DNA of 64,000 bases. Source: Cymbidium sinense. Taxonomy: Eukaryota > Streptophyta > Magnoliopsida > Asparagales > Orchidaceae. The notes below the pieces were generated by a model. That model was not told the DNA's origin. It saw only the letters and a list, made by a program, of their open reading frames with translations, and ran no database searches. The translations under genes and the position numbers were made by a program. The stretch spans positions 53,042,514 to 53,106,513 of the forward strand of contig CM038214.1 in assembly GCA_021442155.1 (NCBI GenBank). The letters run 5' to 3'. Numbering within the stretch: position 1 is the stretch's first letter; every line of letters begins with the position of its first letter. Below, piece after piece: positions 1-12,868 of the stretch.

Positions 1-539
1 TTTTATCAAATTTTATTTAATTTGGGACACTTTATTTTGACATGGGCTATTGGATTTTGTATGCCTAAATGCATGAGAAGTTGATTATGGGCCAAATTAA
101 AGGGGAAAGAGGTGTTCTTCCATCATAGGCTCTCAAAGGTTAAGCCCTGACTATCTTGAAAAGATGGAAGTCCTCTATTACAAGAGAGAAATAAGATGAT
201 TATACATGACATTAAACATACAACATTCAGCTAAGGGGTTGCTAAATATTTTATTATCTTGATTTAATGCCTAGGTTTTTAAATGAGGTTATGAGTTGTT
301 TTGGAGGTTTAGTTGTGAGTTATTACTTTGGGTAGAAAGATTAATTTTTATCATAGGATCCTAATCCCATCCAAAACATACAATAATCACCAATCATAAA
401 CAAACTATGAAGAGGCATGCTTTTTCTAATGCATAAGCTAAACAAATCATCAAACAATTTTATAAAGCTATCGTAAAAGAGTAAAAGGCTGATGTGATCG
501 AGTACTTTTGTACAACCTGAAAAGAAACGTAGGTAGCTG

Positions 540-560
540 AGCTCTACCCTTGTACAACCT
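540..560 (-). promoter_or_regulatory. conserved TATA-like block of arm 1
   Basis: On the minus strand this reads AGGTTGTACAAGGGTAGAGCT. The same block, with TATAA in place of TACAA, occurs at the matching place in arms 2, 4, 5 and 6. Conservation in otherwise diverged copies suggests a core promoter or other functional LTR site. Promoter activity is inferred. Confidence 0.4.
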
Positions 561-2506
561 AGATTATAAAAGAATAATTACAATTACAAATGATGAATGT
601 TATGGGGGTCTTCATTCTTCATTCTTTCTTTTTCATTTAATTTGCTCCATTTCTTTCTTCATTTTGGCTTGAATTAGATATGCTTACTCCAAAGGAATCC
701 CATGATACATAAGACTTGGTCTTATAACCAATTCTCATCCTAATCCCCCACATTCATCTTAATCCAAATGAAAAATTATATTAAAAGAAATAAAGTAAAA
801 CTAGCTACAGTTACAAAACAAATGTTAGTTAAACACACCATACAACCTAAATAGTTATATGAATAATTTGGACTTAACACCCTACACATGGGTAAGTAAG
901 CCCACCTGTCCTAACTTGGGTTACGCTTTGGGACTCAACAACCAGCACAACAAAAAGCATTTAAATTTTTATTTATTTAGCATCCCCTTAAGCACAACCC
1001 CCTACAGAAAGCATAATTATGCTAATATTGGCCTAACATCCAGACTACGCACATACACCCTAACATCTAGTCTACAATAATACATCACAAAACAAGCATA
1101 CATCAAACCATACACCACCCTAACGTAAAGCTATAAATGGTGACTTAGTCTAATGTGTGTAAATTAAAGGAACATAAGCAAATAATCTCATTCATTTCAA
1201 TTAATTCCTAAGGACAATCAAACTAAATAAGGATAATTAAAACAAACCAAAGTTATTTTAATGTTATTTCTTCTTTATGTTGGATTTGAGTTAAAGAAAG
1301 TGAAAGAGGTTTGCTGGTCCTAATCCCAATTCCCCATGTGTGTGAGTTAATTTTGGTTCAAGGAAGAAGTAATTAAGTTAATTTTTTTATTTAATTAGGT
1401 TAGGGTATGAATTAAGTGGATTAATTAACCCTTACCTACATCACCTTAAGTTAATTAACTAATTAATAATGAGCCAATATGATATACAACCACATGGAAA
1501 TTAAATTTGCAATGTTCTTAAAAAATGAAAGGGGCTATTGCAATTGTCTCATGATTAATAGTAAATTAAGCTTAAGGGATCTCACTTAACTACTTTTATG
1601 GTTTTCTCACACATGTGAGCTAACCATAATTTCATTATCTCCCTCTTTGGGTTATTGAACACCCAAAGAACTACCTAAGATTAAATTAGTGAAAAAGATT
1701 CAATCGAATTAATTAAGTTCATTGATTAACTAATTAAACCAAAATGAGATGGGCTTAGAGAAGACAAAGAAGGGAGCCTAAGTCTCAACCCCTAAATCCT
1801 TTTAATTATTTGATTAAAGTTTAAGCATGATTTATATTTTGATTAATCTTATTAATTAATTAATTAATTAAGGGGTGTTAATTAGTTAATTATTTAAGAG
1901 GATTAAAGAAGACTTAAAGAAAAGATTGGAAGAGGGAGTCTCAATCTATTTCCTTAGATTTCATCATCATTAACAGAGGTTAATAAGCTTAATTGATTGA
2001 TTAATTTACTATTCATTTATTTAATTATCACTAATTATATTAAGAAAATGATTAAGGCTTAATCTATTGGTTTCCCTAATTAAGCTACCAATAAATTCCC
2101 AAAAAATAGGGGATGCAGAGGTCATCCCCCTAAACATGCATAGAAAGTTTGAGATTAATTGGATGGTTAATTAGGGAGTAATTAAACTAATTGCATTTCT
2201 ATTTAAATCTTAATTAAGCTAAATCCACTATTCAAAATCAATTAATAATAATTTCCTAGATTATACTATAAAATATCTTTAAAATGAGCCTAAGTTTATA
2301 TTTTTTTAGATTTTTCTAGAATTAGTTATGAATTAAAGAATTTTTAGGATTAAAAAAAATAATTAATTAGCCCTAATTAAAGCCTTAATCCCATTGGGCC
2401 ATGTGGCGGCTAACGCGATGGCTTTCCATGTGTCACGATAGGATTCGTTATTTAAGTTATCACATCCAAGTGCTGACTCGGATGGCGGCACATGGATAAC
2501 TCCGTG

Positions 2507-2533
2507 GACCATCCGATCTAAGATCAGACAGTC
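2507..2533. repeat. imperfect palindrome shared by the arms
   Basis: GACCATCCGATC, 3 nt, then GATCAGACAGTC: an imperfect inverted repeat. Versions recur at 7275-7301 and 7790-7815 (arm 2) and, more decayed, near 25497 (arm 4) and 57355 (arm 5), always next to a CATGTGGAT-like motif. Either a regulatory palindrome or simply a conserved LTR segment. Confidence 0.5.
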
Positions 2534-4946
2534 AAGATTAAACTAGCAATTTTGAGGGATAAATCAAAGGCTCTAAGTGTAATTAGATCAAGACCGTCCA
2601 TCTCAATCATGTGGGATGAATGGCCCATGATCTATCTCCTCCCAAGTGTCGAACAATGGCTACTGTCCATCGGTCGCCACTCGATCCAAGTTCACCCGAG
2701 CTCGGATGATGATGAAAATGATCCCACACCTTCAGGGAAGCACAACAATCAAATCTAATGGTGGAAATCGCATGACATAGAAATTTATTTTACAAAAGAT
2801 GAACCTATTTTCATTCAAGGATCGGTTTCAATGGCATACCTCACCGAAGCTTATGATCTGCTGTTCCAACAATTGAAGAAGCTTCATTTGGTAGAAATGA
2901 AGCTCTGTTGAGCTGTACAAGCCTTGATTTTGTGTAATTTTCTTGAAAGACCAAAGCACTAGATGTAAGTGGTCAGGCTTGATTGAACTTAACCCTTCGG
3001 CCATCAGGACGCTTGGGAAAGTATTTGTTCTTGCTCGTTTGGCTCCAAAGAAGGTGTGTGCAAAGTTAACTGCACTTTGATAGATAATTGAGTAAATGAA
3101 AATCGAAGGTGGCCTCCCACATTTTGATTTTGCATAATAACAAGAATGGAGATTTGGGGGAGCTTGAGAAAGCTTGGAAATTGCTCTAGGAACTCTCTTC
3201 TTGGCTGTTAGGGTTGAATCAAGTGTGAGTGTGTGAGTTTAATGAAAATGATGTGGATATACCCCCTCATTCCTTAGATCAGATGGTCACAACTTGTTTG
3301 GCTTCTCCTGGATCAATTCACCATATCAAAGGTTAATGGATATCCTTGAGTGCATGATGTGGCTGGGTTTGGTTGGGTGAGGGTGTGAAGGTGGTTGCAA
3401 AGGGAGTAGTGGGTGTCCTATGGATGTTTGGAAAGCTCCAATGGGGATGGGGAGGTGATTTCACCTCCCCATGAATCATGGCTGACCTAACCACCTTTGA
3501 GTCAGGTCAGCCATGGTCCTAGGTGTCTATATGGACTTATGGTTAGGTGCCAAGTGGGTAGGGTGAGAAAATGATCCAACGAGCATGTGTTTTATCTCAT
3601 GGGATGCCCTAAACCTAAGGGCAAAATGGTCATTTGGCTATGGGTTTGGTTCGAACAGATTTGGGATAGGTCAAAAGTGGGTTACCCAAATTTCAAGTGG
3701 TTTGGAGTTTGTTTTGTTCGATTTGGCTTGATTTAACCTATTTAGGTCAAATTGGGTTAGGTTGGGGTCAAGTTTACCAATTGGTCTAATTCGGTCAAAC
3801 CAAAGTTGGGTCAAGTTCACATGACCAATTGGAGTGTATTGGCGTCTTTGGTTTGATTCAATTTGCTTTGGATTTGATTATGGCTCATTTGGATTCAAAT
3901 AGGTCAAATGGGTCAAGTTGACCAATTTGACCAATTTGACCAAATTGGGTTATGTTAGGTGTTGAGTCAAGTTTAATTGGCTAACTAAAAATTAATGTAG
4001 CCTTTGGTTCTGTTTAATTTGGATTTAATTTAGATTTTGGCTAATTTGACCCTTTAGGTCAATTTGGGCTAGATTGGGTCAAGTTGTCAACTTGGGCTCA
4101 ATTATAGCTTTGGTCAAGTTCAATAAGTGATCTCGAATGAACTTGAGCCATTGGTTGTAATCAATTTAGATCAAATCTTGATTTGACCCATTTTGGCTTT
4201 TTAGGCCAATTTGGGTCAACTTGGGTCAAATGGCCAATTGGCTTGGTTTGGCTCAAGTGAATGTTTGGTTATGTTCAATCATTGATTATGAATTGGTTTG
4301 AATTAATGGTTTTAATCAACTTGGAATATGATGGATTTTGGCTAGTTTGAGTTTCATCTAGGCAAAGTGTTGACTTGGTCAAAGGCTATGTTTGACTTCA
4401 TTTTACCCAATTTAAGACACTTGACTAACCTAGGATGATTGTTGATCATGTTGTGAGGTTTGGATGGGCTTAGTTCAATCCAATTTGGGTTGAATTAGAA
4501 CTTGGCACTAAAAATTCCTTTAAGTCACTTTGAGTCAAGTGAGCCTAAATGGGTCAATTGGCTTGATCATGCTTGATTCAAGTTTAGTTGAACTCACAAC
4601 TGAGCACAAGATTAAAATATAAATCCAATTGCAAGTTGGTTTGGAGCCAAATGGGTTTTGGTTCATATGACAATTTCAAGTCGAAAGGGCTAACTTGGGT
4701 TTGATTTGGGTTAGCTTGGATTTGGCTTGATAATTATAGTTTATGTTTATATTTAGGTCAATAATTGTAGGAGTGATTAAATCATGGAGAAATCAATGAG
4801 TTTCGAATTAGTTTGGGTATCATTTAGCCAAGTTCAAGAATTTGGCTAAAAGGGCTAAAAATAGAATTTTGATTTGGTTTGGGTTTCAATCATTTGGAGT
4901 TTGGAACTGATTTAAGAAAATCAAGTAGATTGGGGTTGATTTAAAT

Positions 4947-5062
4947 TTGGTTAAGGCTAAGTCCATAAGATAAAAAATTAAAGGGCTCAGGAAGGCATTT
5001 GGTTTTGGTTAAGGCTAAGTCCATAAGATTAAATCAAAGGGCTTAGGAGATATTTTAGAATT
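4947..5062. repeat. 58-bp tandem duplication in arm 1
   Basis: The string TTAAGGCTAAGTCCATAAGA starts at 4951 and again at 5009, each followed by an A-rich stretch and AAAGGGCT(C/T)AGGA. Two head-to-tail copies, 58 bp apart. Local slippage duplication. Confidence 0.75.
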
Positions 5063-5339
5063 TTAATTCAATCTTGGGTTTCAATCATTTGATTGGAATT
5101 TGGATTTAGATTCATTTTTGAACTTGAGGTTTGGTTTGAAAGAAAGAAGCAAGGATTGGGTTTAGGTTATAGGGTAGGCCAGTCCTCCTAAACCCCTAAA
5201 GCATACCCTATTTCTATGGTTAAACCATCTAAGTCTCTAGGCTTAAGTTAAATATTCACCTAATCACTAAAAGTGTCTTAGGACTAAGGAACTCTTAGTG
5301 TCTATGAGAGTCCTAGATCTATGATAAGGAAGTTGAGAG

Positions 5340-5356
5340 CTCACTCCAAAAGTGAG
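5340..5356. repeat. proximal hairpin of arm 1
   Basis: CTCACT, loop CCAAA, AGTGAG: a perfect 6-bp stem at the arm 1/arm 2 junction, followed by GTCAACA. Equivalent hairpins lie at 19014-19033 and 58587-58605. Read on the minus strand the flank is TGTTGACCTCAC, which has the TG start expected of an LTR 5' end. Confidence 0.6.
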
Positions 5357-7255
5357 GTCAACACAAACTCAATACATTATAATGAAAATTTAGGTCAACC
5401 CAGTGGACCCCACTGAGACCTGAACTAGCTTAATTAGACTGAGAAATTAAAAAAAAAGCATAATAAAATTCAACATAAATAAAACATATCTAAACTAAAA
5501 TCTAAATTCAATTGAGCTTAAACTAAGGTAATTAGCTTAGTTGACCTAGTTGACTCATTTAAGCTCAAAATCACATGCCTAAAGGAAATCAAATAAAACC
5601 AAAATTAATCAAGATCAAATGAAACAAAAAGCATATAATCAATGCTTTAGAATAAATAAACCCAAAAAATATCTTAAAGAGGTTCAAAGTGGACAACAAG
5701 ATCATTTGACTTGAGTTGACCCATGTGGGTCCCACCAAACCAAATGTCAATCAACAACAAACTAAACTTTGGTCTAATTGAACCATTCCAAAAGCTCAAA
5801 GCCAACAAAAAAAATTTTCCAAACATTAATATAAACAAATTTTAATTGAATGAAGATTTAAGTGGGTTAATTAGGTCACTTGACCTAAGTAAACCCATAT
5901 GAATCCTATTAAGTATTAATTCAAATTAAATTAAAATTAATTCAAATCAAACATCCATAATCATTTCAAATTTATAATTAAATATAATTAAATCAATCAT
6001 TGAGTCTAAATTGTCCAATTTGGTTAGTTGACCTAAGTGAATCCATTTTGACCCATTGAGCCCAATCTAGATTATTAGGTCGAAACCAAAAATAGCCTCA
6101 TATCAAATGAAATCATCTGATCTAAACCACTTTAAGTACTTAATAAAATATAATTGAATATAAATACAAATCTTAAAAAGTCTAGACAGGCTAAGAAAAA
6201 AATAATTAATCCCATTTAAGGAAATGAGTTAAACCTAACATAAACAAAATCAGAACTCCATAAAGCTTGGACCAATTGTTCCCTAATTCAATAAATAGAT
6301 AATTGAGAGTAATTGAAACATAATATCAAAGGCCAATCAATCAATTGAATGCACCCAACCTAATTCATCCCAATTCAAATCAATTTAGGTGGGTTAACTC
6401 AAGAATTAACACAAAACCAACTCAAATTGACCTATAGTTTACTTTAAGATTTATCAAAGCATAAAGCAACCAACCAAAGAGAAGTTGAGGAGAGGCCATA
6501 AGGTGTGGTAGAGCTATCGAGAAGGGAAATCTATCCATCTAAACAGATCACCCAAAATTCTTCCATGCTCTCTCCTTCATTGCAATTAGCCATCTTAAAC
6601 TCCTTCTCTAATCTCTCCACCACCTTCAAGAACTAACCTAGGATCCAATTCCTTATGATTGGAAACCTCCCACTACCTCTAAAAGAGTGGGGCTTGACCA
6701 AGTATAAAGAAGGGGGGGAAAGAATCCTTGATTCAGACCTTTGATTCTTCTTACATCTCCCTAGCCTAAAATGAACTCAAACGAATCATTTACCCCACTC
6801 TCCAACCTCTCTAACCTATTATTCGATCAAGCTCTAGCAAATTATCATGCACGATTGTCTCCACACTAATCTAGAGGGAGGCAAGCCATCAAATCCCTTT
6901 TAAAGCTTTGTTTCAATCCGCTGAAGGTTTTTGAAATGAGAACACCATTGAAGATCAATGTCGGTGAAGTGTTCTTTAACTCAGGCCATCTATCCATTTC
7001 AATTTGGTGTTTTTTGAAGTAAAATTAATCATCAATAAGATCAAACTATGGAGATTAGTTACAAATTGATCCTTGATTGATTTCCAACCAAAATCCCCAA
7101 GTCTCACCACCTAGATTGCCAAAATTATCGCTCTAAGAATGGATAATTCTCTGTCCTTGTTAGAAGGTTAAGGATGAAATCACCACCATTCATTCCTTTT
7201 ATTTGAAACAGATGGCTATGATCTAGGCATGTGATTTTAATTTAAATCTCTCTAA

Positions 7256-8290
7256 GAATTGCAGGATTTTCCTAGACCATCCGATCTTTGATCAGACGGT
7301 CCATATCAAACCACATCTTCGCCACCAACCACAGTAACATCCATGTGGATAAATTACTCGCTATTACACATTAGTGTTGCATAGGTGCCAACTAGGTAAA
7401 ATAAGAAATCTAATTTTTGAATTTAAAAATTATAAAAAAGTGCATTGAACTTCAAAAATTTTAAAATATAAAGTACTCAACAAAAAAAACTCTAATGAAG
7501 TTTTTATTAATTCAACTAAGTAAGAGGAATCCATTAAACCCAAAATCTCTAATTTTTACTAGATATTTTTGAGTTAATTTGAGTTTAATTAAAAATAATC
7601 AAATTTAAATTAAACCTATATAATAGTCCAATCAACTTGAATCTTTGGAGATGTGAAATTAAGGTTAAGACAAACTTCTAATAAAAATTTTAAAAAATAT
7701 TAGTAATTAAATTGAAAGATATGAAATTTTTATTCTCCAAACACTAAATTAAAGTCAAGACACACTTCAGGAATTGCGAGATAGCCCTAGACCATCCGAT
7801 CTTTGATCGGATAGCCTAGATCAAACCATGTCTTCGCCACCAGCCACACCAACATCCGTGTGGATGAATGACTTGCTACCGCACATCAATGTCGCATAGG
7901 TACCAACTAGGTTAGATAAGAAGTTTAGGTTTTTTGAATTTAAAAATTATGAAAAAGTGCATTGAACTTCAACAATTTATAAAAAATAAAGTACTCAACC
8001 AAAAAACATAATGAAGGCTCTATCAATTCATCTTAGTGAGAGGAATCCATTAAACCCAAAATCTCTAATTTTTACAACATATTTTTGAGTTTATTTGAGT
8101 TTAATTAAAAATAATCAAACCTAAATTAAACCAAAAATAATTATCTAATCAACTTAAATCTTTGGGGGTATGAAATTAAGGTTAGACACACTTCTAATAA
8201 AAATTTTAAAAATTATTGGTAATTAAATTGAATGAAAAGAAATTTTTATTCTCCAAACCCTAATTTAATGGAATGAATTAGTACTAATCC
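7256..8290 (+). repeat. 515-bp tandem duplication inside arm 2
   Basis: Two head-to-tail copies start at 7256 and 7771 (both GAATTGC). Each contains in order the CCATCCGATCTTTGATC palindrome, CTTCGCCACCA, AAAAGTGCATTGAACTTCAA, GAGGAATCCATTAAACCCAA and TTTTTATTCTCCAAAC. Arm 4 has only one copy of this segment (25497-26000), so the duplication arose in arm 2 after the arms diverged. Confidence 0.8.
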
Positions 8291-10832
8291 TAGAAAAGTA
8301 GAAAAATATATGAAAATTATTTAAAACACCTCAAGAAACATTAGTAAACTTAATAAAAATATTAAACATCATTGAAATTCATTAAAACCCAAAATGACCT
8401 AATTCCAAATTAATTTAATTAAATAGTTCAATTAATTAGGTTGATATTTGAAAAATAAATATAAATTGAGTAAAAATCTAAAAACTCAATGTAAACCCTA
8501 TCTTGATTCATTATTAAGAGAAAAATCAAAGAAAATTAATAGCCCTAAATAGCTCCCAATATTTTAGGCCTAATTTAAGTTTTATTAAAAATACTAAAAT
8601 CATAATTAAACCTTAAATATATCTCTAATCTTGATAATAATTTAGAGTAATGAATCTAGCAAGGAAACCCACTTACCATAAAAAGTTAAAATAAAAATGA
8701 CTTATAGATGAGAAGTTATGAAAATTTTCAAGTCTTAAGACCATTTAAATGAAATAAAAATATATAAAATATCATTGAAATTATAAAATTCACAAAATCA
8801 ACTCAAAACACTTTTAATAACATCAGAAGACTTATGAAAAATTCGTTAGCCATTTGCACTTAAGGAACCAGAAAAATCACATACTTAGGATTTAATAAAA
8901 ATTAAAGGCTTGAATTTAATTTAACCCAAAGATTTAAATTTAGAAATCCAAAATAACTCAAATAATATATCATATTTTGTTATTAACCGATCTATGAATT
9001 CAATATTTAAATAAGAATGTATTAAAATTCAAATCCTTTTGAACTAACTTAATATTGAATGAATTGAATTGTAGTTAAAATTGAATAATTGATCACATTA
9101 TTCATAGCATAAAAATTTAAATGCCTTAAGAACATAAAATGACCTTACTTACCTCATGTATTTCATCTTAATAAGTTTCTTAAATTAGGATTGGTGGTCA
9201 AACAAAATTTAAATAAAATATTAATCATAAGAAACTTAATTAAACAATAAATTATAAAAATGATCTTTAAATCAACTTAAGCATAATAATTAACCAATTG
9301 AACCTAACAAAATATACAACCATGAAACTCAAATAATATTAACATAAATCATTTAAGTTTATTAAGTTTTAAATCTCAAATCTAACTTCATAAAAATATT
9401 AAATATGAAATCAATGTTGCTTAAAATATTTAATTCAATAAAGCCCAAATAAAATTAGCTATGTCAATAATTAGAGAACAAATCAACTGAATTTTAAATT
9501 ATAATTATAAATCAAATTTAAACCTTAACTAAATCAAACAAATCCACTAAACTAAATGCAAAGATAAATTAAATTAAACTAAATTAAAACAAATAAACAG
9601 TTAATAAATGATGTAAAGATCATTTAATGAGAAACATAAAGACACTAAAATCAATTTATAAACAAAAATTAATTTAGACAAAATTAATCAACCTAAATAT
9701 AATAAAAACATGTTTAAATTCAAATAATAAAAAAACCAATTTAATTAACACAAACCACTTAAAATTAGTAAAATTTATAAAATGAAATTTAATGAAAAGA
9801 ATCAAACATTGATTGAATAAGAAATGACAAGTGCAATCAAATTGAAGTATAATAATTAATCTAAAATATATATCAATAATCAAAGCACATTAAGTTAAAC
9901 ATCCTCAACATACTTGACCTTTGTACCCTTAACTAAATCAAATGAACATCACTCAAATTAAACCCAATTCAACTAAATCAATCAAATAAATCAAAATGGT
10001 TAATTGAAATACATGGGCTTTAGTTTGACCTGTAGAGTGGATTTTCATCTTAAGATGGAGATTCCATTCTACTACGTGTAAGATGTTGAATAGAATGGGT
10101 TCTATCTCAAGCAGAATTTATTTTATTCCTCATTATTTAAAACAGAAATTCATCTTTAATATAAAAAATAAAAATAAATTAAAAATTAAAACAAAACTAA
10201 AAATTAATTAAAATATTGAAATGGAAACTATCCAATGATAAAATTGAACAAACTTTGAATTCAAATTAAAACTTAAACTTAAAATGACCTAGTACAATAT
10301 ACCATAGGAGATCCTCTTTTTACACACTAGACTGCTATGTCACCAACCCTAGACTTAGGTTAACGATCTGTGATAATTTATAATGTGATGTAATGCTTTT
10401 CTTATATTATGGTGCAATATTTTAGAGTGGATGGATATGAATTCCTTGCTCGCTAGTCGTATGTTTGGACACTTTTTTTATACTAATATTATTTTTTATA
10501 TGGGACTATACTTAAAATGACCATTGTAATAAATTATAATAAATGTTATTTGCCTGCTTGGTCATCATTGGTGCTAAGCCCGTATATTCATATTATAACA
10601 TCTAGTGTGTTGTGTGTTTCTTTTTCTGACATCTATTTTGCAAGATTTAGAGATATATTTTAAAATTTTAAAATGTAATTTTTCCCTAGAATCAGGTTAG
10701 GATTTATGGGGCCTAGGATTAGTATGGGATGACTAGACCTACTGATGGTCCCTAGTGGAGTCTGAGGTGGTCTCTAAAGAAGGTAAGAATCTAAATAAAG
10801 ACCTTGATAGATCAAACTTTAGTTCTTGGTTG

Positions 10833-10852
10833 GGCTATATAATGGCAGAGCT
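10833..10852 (+). promoter_or_regulatory. conserved TATA-like block of arm 2
   Basis: GGCTATATAATGGCAGAGCT, the counterpart of GTATAAGGGCAGAGCTC in arm 4 and GTATAAGGGTAGAGCTC in arm 6. TATA spacing and conservation fit an LTR core promoter; function is inferred. Confidence 0.4.
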
Positions 10853-11949
10853 TAGTTGGCCATTTCTTTAAGCATTTCACATGTGAGGATGACCACGCTT
10901 CATGGGGAAGTGTGCCTTCTCTTTTTTATTTGGTCCATAATCTTTATTTAATTACATCTCATCTTAAGTATGATACCTAAATCTTTTAATGAATTTATGA
11001 GTCCAAAAAAACAAATCAATAGCTAGAAATATAACATGATAATCATGGTTTTATGGTTAAGAAGTGAGTTTATTCTCTAAATTGGTTTCATGGATTTAAA
11101 ATCATTTTGGAGGTGTTAGCTTACAATTCTTCTAGGCACGAAGTAAGCCCAACAAAGTAAGGGATGGGTTTTAATTATCACATAAGATAAAGGTCTTTAA
11201 TTCCCAAGGATTAGACTAAGTCTTGCTTCTAATTTCTATCAAAAGAACTTTAGAATTAGTATTCAAAGCATCCTATTAGAATAAGTCTTCAATTATTAAG
11301 CATTTCTATAATTTTATGCTGCTAAAATCTATGTCTTAAATTTCTAATAAAATGCCACTTGAAATTTTAAATAAATTCAATCTTATAAATGTAAAGTCCA
11401 ACGATAGGATGGGTCAAAATGCTTACTAGGCTTCTCAATATTTGAAGCATTTCCTTCTTAGTCCCATTTAACATATGAAAAAATAGCTCTCCTTGGAGCA
11501 TTCACTTTTGAATCTCTTAAATAAATTTTCTTTGATTCACTAACTTTTAAAGAAATAAAAATTAACTCCTTTAATTAAGAGTTTTCTTAAGAAAGTATCT
11601 CTTTCTTAAGATGTAATTAACTATAGGAGCGTGCCCTTATAGGAAATTAAGAATCCTATAATAAAGTAAACCCTATTGTATCTTATCATATAGTTCAAGG
11701 GAAGAATCTCTAGAACATCGCTGACCCATCTATTTTATGAGTCTTTTATTAAGAGATTGAATCCATTATAAGGTAATTTTATCATCTCCTTAGATGATAT
11801 ATTATTCTGTAATGATGTATTTGATCACCTAAATAAGAAATTCCTGAAATCTACATTATATTATAAAATTTTCACCCTAGATTTTTTTTGAAAGTCCACT
11901 AGGGAATGGTTCCTCTTTCTATCTTTAAGAATTAATTTATATAGTCACG

Positions 11950-11989
11950 CGCACACACACATACATACATACATACATACATACATACA

Positions 11990-12070
<81 letters not shown>
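11950..12070. repeat. compound microsatellite (CA)n(CATA)n(TA)n
   Basis: A short CA run, then uninterrupted CATA units to about 12017, then an uninterrupted TA run to about 12069. It sits at the boundary between arm 2 and the gypsy internal region. Long pure runs in an otherwise heavily mutated neighbourhood indicate ongoing slippage. Confidence 0.95.
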
Positions 12071-12073
<3 letters not shown>

Positions 12074-12868
12074 TCTATTTGGGATCTTTCCATTTCATTC
12101 TTGGCAAGGGTTACTCAACATTCATAAAACAAATTGTATAACATCTATATTTGTTGAAATCAAAATATGTGAATCTTATAATTTGCACATTTTAACTTTC
12201 AAAATAAAATTTTAACTTCTAGTCATAATAAAAAAAATTTATTAGGAAGTCAAAAGATTTTTGAATTCATTATTTTAGTCATTTTTTTATAATTAAAATA
12301 ATTCTCTAGCTTAAAATTGAAAAATGGTTGGACAACTTAACTTTGCTGCAACTTCTGGGATTAACTTCTCTATTGATAGTGGCAACTTATCTGATGGATC
12401 CATATTAAAATTTGGAGCTGATTTTGAAGATTTAACTTCACCGCTAACAGAGTGACTTTGGCTCCTATTAGTAATATAATTGTTAATGGAAAGTAGCCCA
12501 TCTTAAAATTGCTAGGGTACCCCATAGAATTCCTATTGTTAGAAGGGAGGAAACTGTGGAAACCACTAAGAAATTTTAGATGGGTCTACTTTAAAGAAAG
12601 CTAAACTACCTATTGAAAAGACTCTAGCCCTATCTTTTATTGGAACTTTGAAGTTAGGCTCCACTTTCGAGCCTCCCCTAATGATCAAAATTTAAATAAA
12701 AATAGAAATAGGTGTCTTAGGAGACAAGCCCTTAAAATTAGGATGAAAAATGAGCTCTTAGTAACTTAATAAGCTAGCCTAAGGCTGGGGTATACCCTTC
12801 CAAATATTTCACATCTTTTGGGTAGAAGTAGGCTTTATCCTCTTTCTACAACATAGGAAACTAAAGAT

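Larger units (their letters stand above)
1..5371 (-). repeat. LTR-like arm 1 (minus orientation, runs off the left edge)
   Basis: Non-coding copy of the long LTR-like repeat that dominates the window, read on the minus strand from about 5371 leftwards. By-eye anchors pair it with arm 6 in inverse order: the proximal hairpin (5340-5356 versus 58587-58605), a match around 2311-2332 to 61151-61170 (shared reverse complement TTCATAACTAATT), the GTGTGAGAAAA block (about 1600 versus 61750), and the TATA-like block (540-560 versus 63941-63961). Positions 3600-4900 are dense in GGTCAA and TTGGGTC on the plus strand, giving a G/T-rich strand. The mirror C/A-rich composition appears in arm 6. Short open frames here (for example at 859-1080 and 2552-2758) have no family signal and are treated as chance. 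An LTR of a giant Ty3/gypsy element is the best guess; a fold-back repeat is the alternative. Confidence 0.6.
5372..11930 (+). repeat. LTR-like arm 2 (plus orientation)
   Basis: Plus-strand copy of the long LTR-like repeat, directly abutting arm 1 head to head. It aligns by eye with arm 4 throughout: the palindrome region (7275 versus 25497), TAACATCAGAA at about 8820 versus 26478, the ATTCCATTCTA...ATGTTGAATAGAAT region (about 10065 versus 40430), the TATA-like block (10833-10852 versus 41241-41262) and TAATTAACTATAGG(A/G)GC (about 11617 versus 42429). It leads straight into gag-pol, as a 5' LTR would. No coding sequence is visible. The long minus-strand frame at 9674-9883 is an AT-rich artefact. 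8300-10000 holds only very AT-rich sequence of the arm. Confidence 0.6.

Noticed and set aside
2552..2758. 68-codon plus-strand open frame in arm 1
   Set aside because: No conserved counterpart in the homologous part of arm 6 and no recognisable domain.
9674..9883. 69-codon minus-strand open frame
   Set aside because: Very AT-rich, Ile/Phe/Leu-dominated translation within an LTR-like arm, no family signal.
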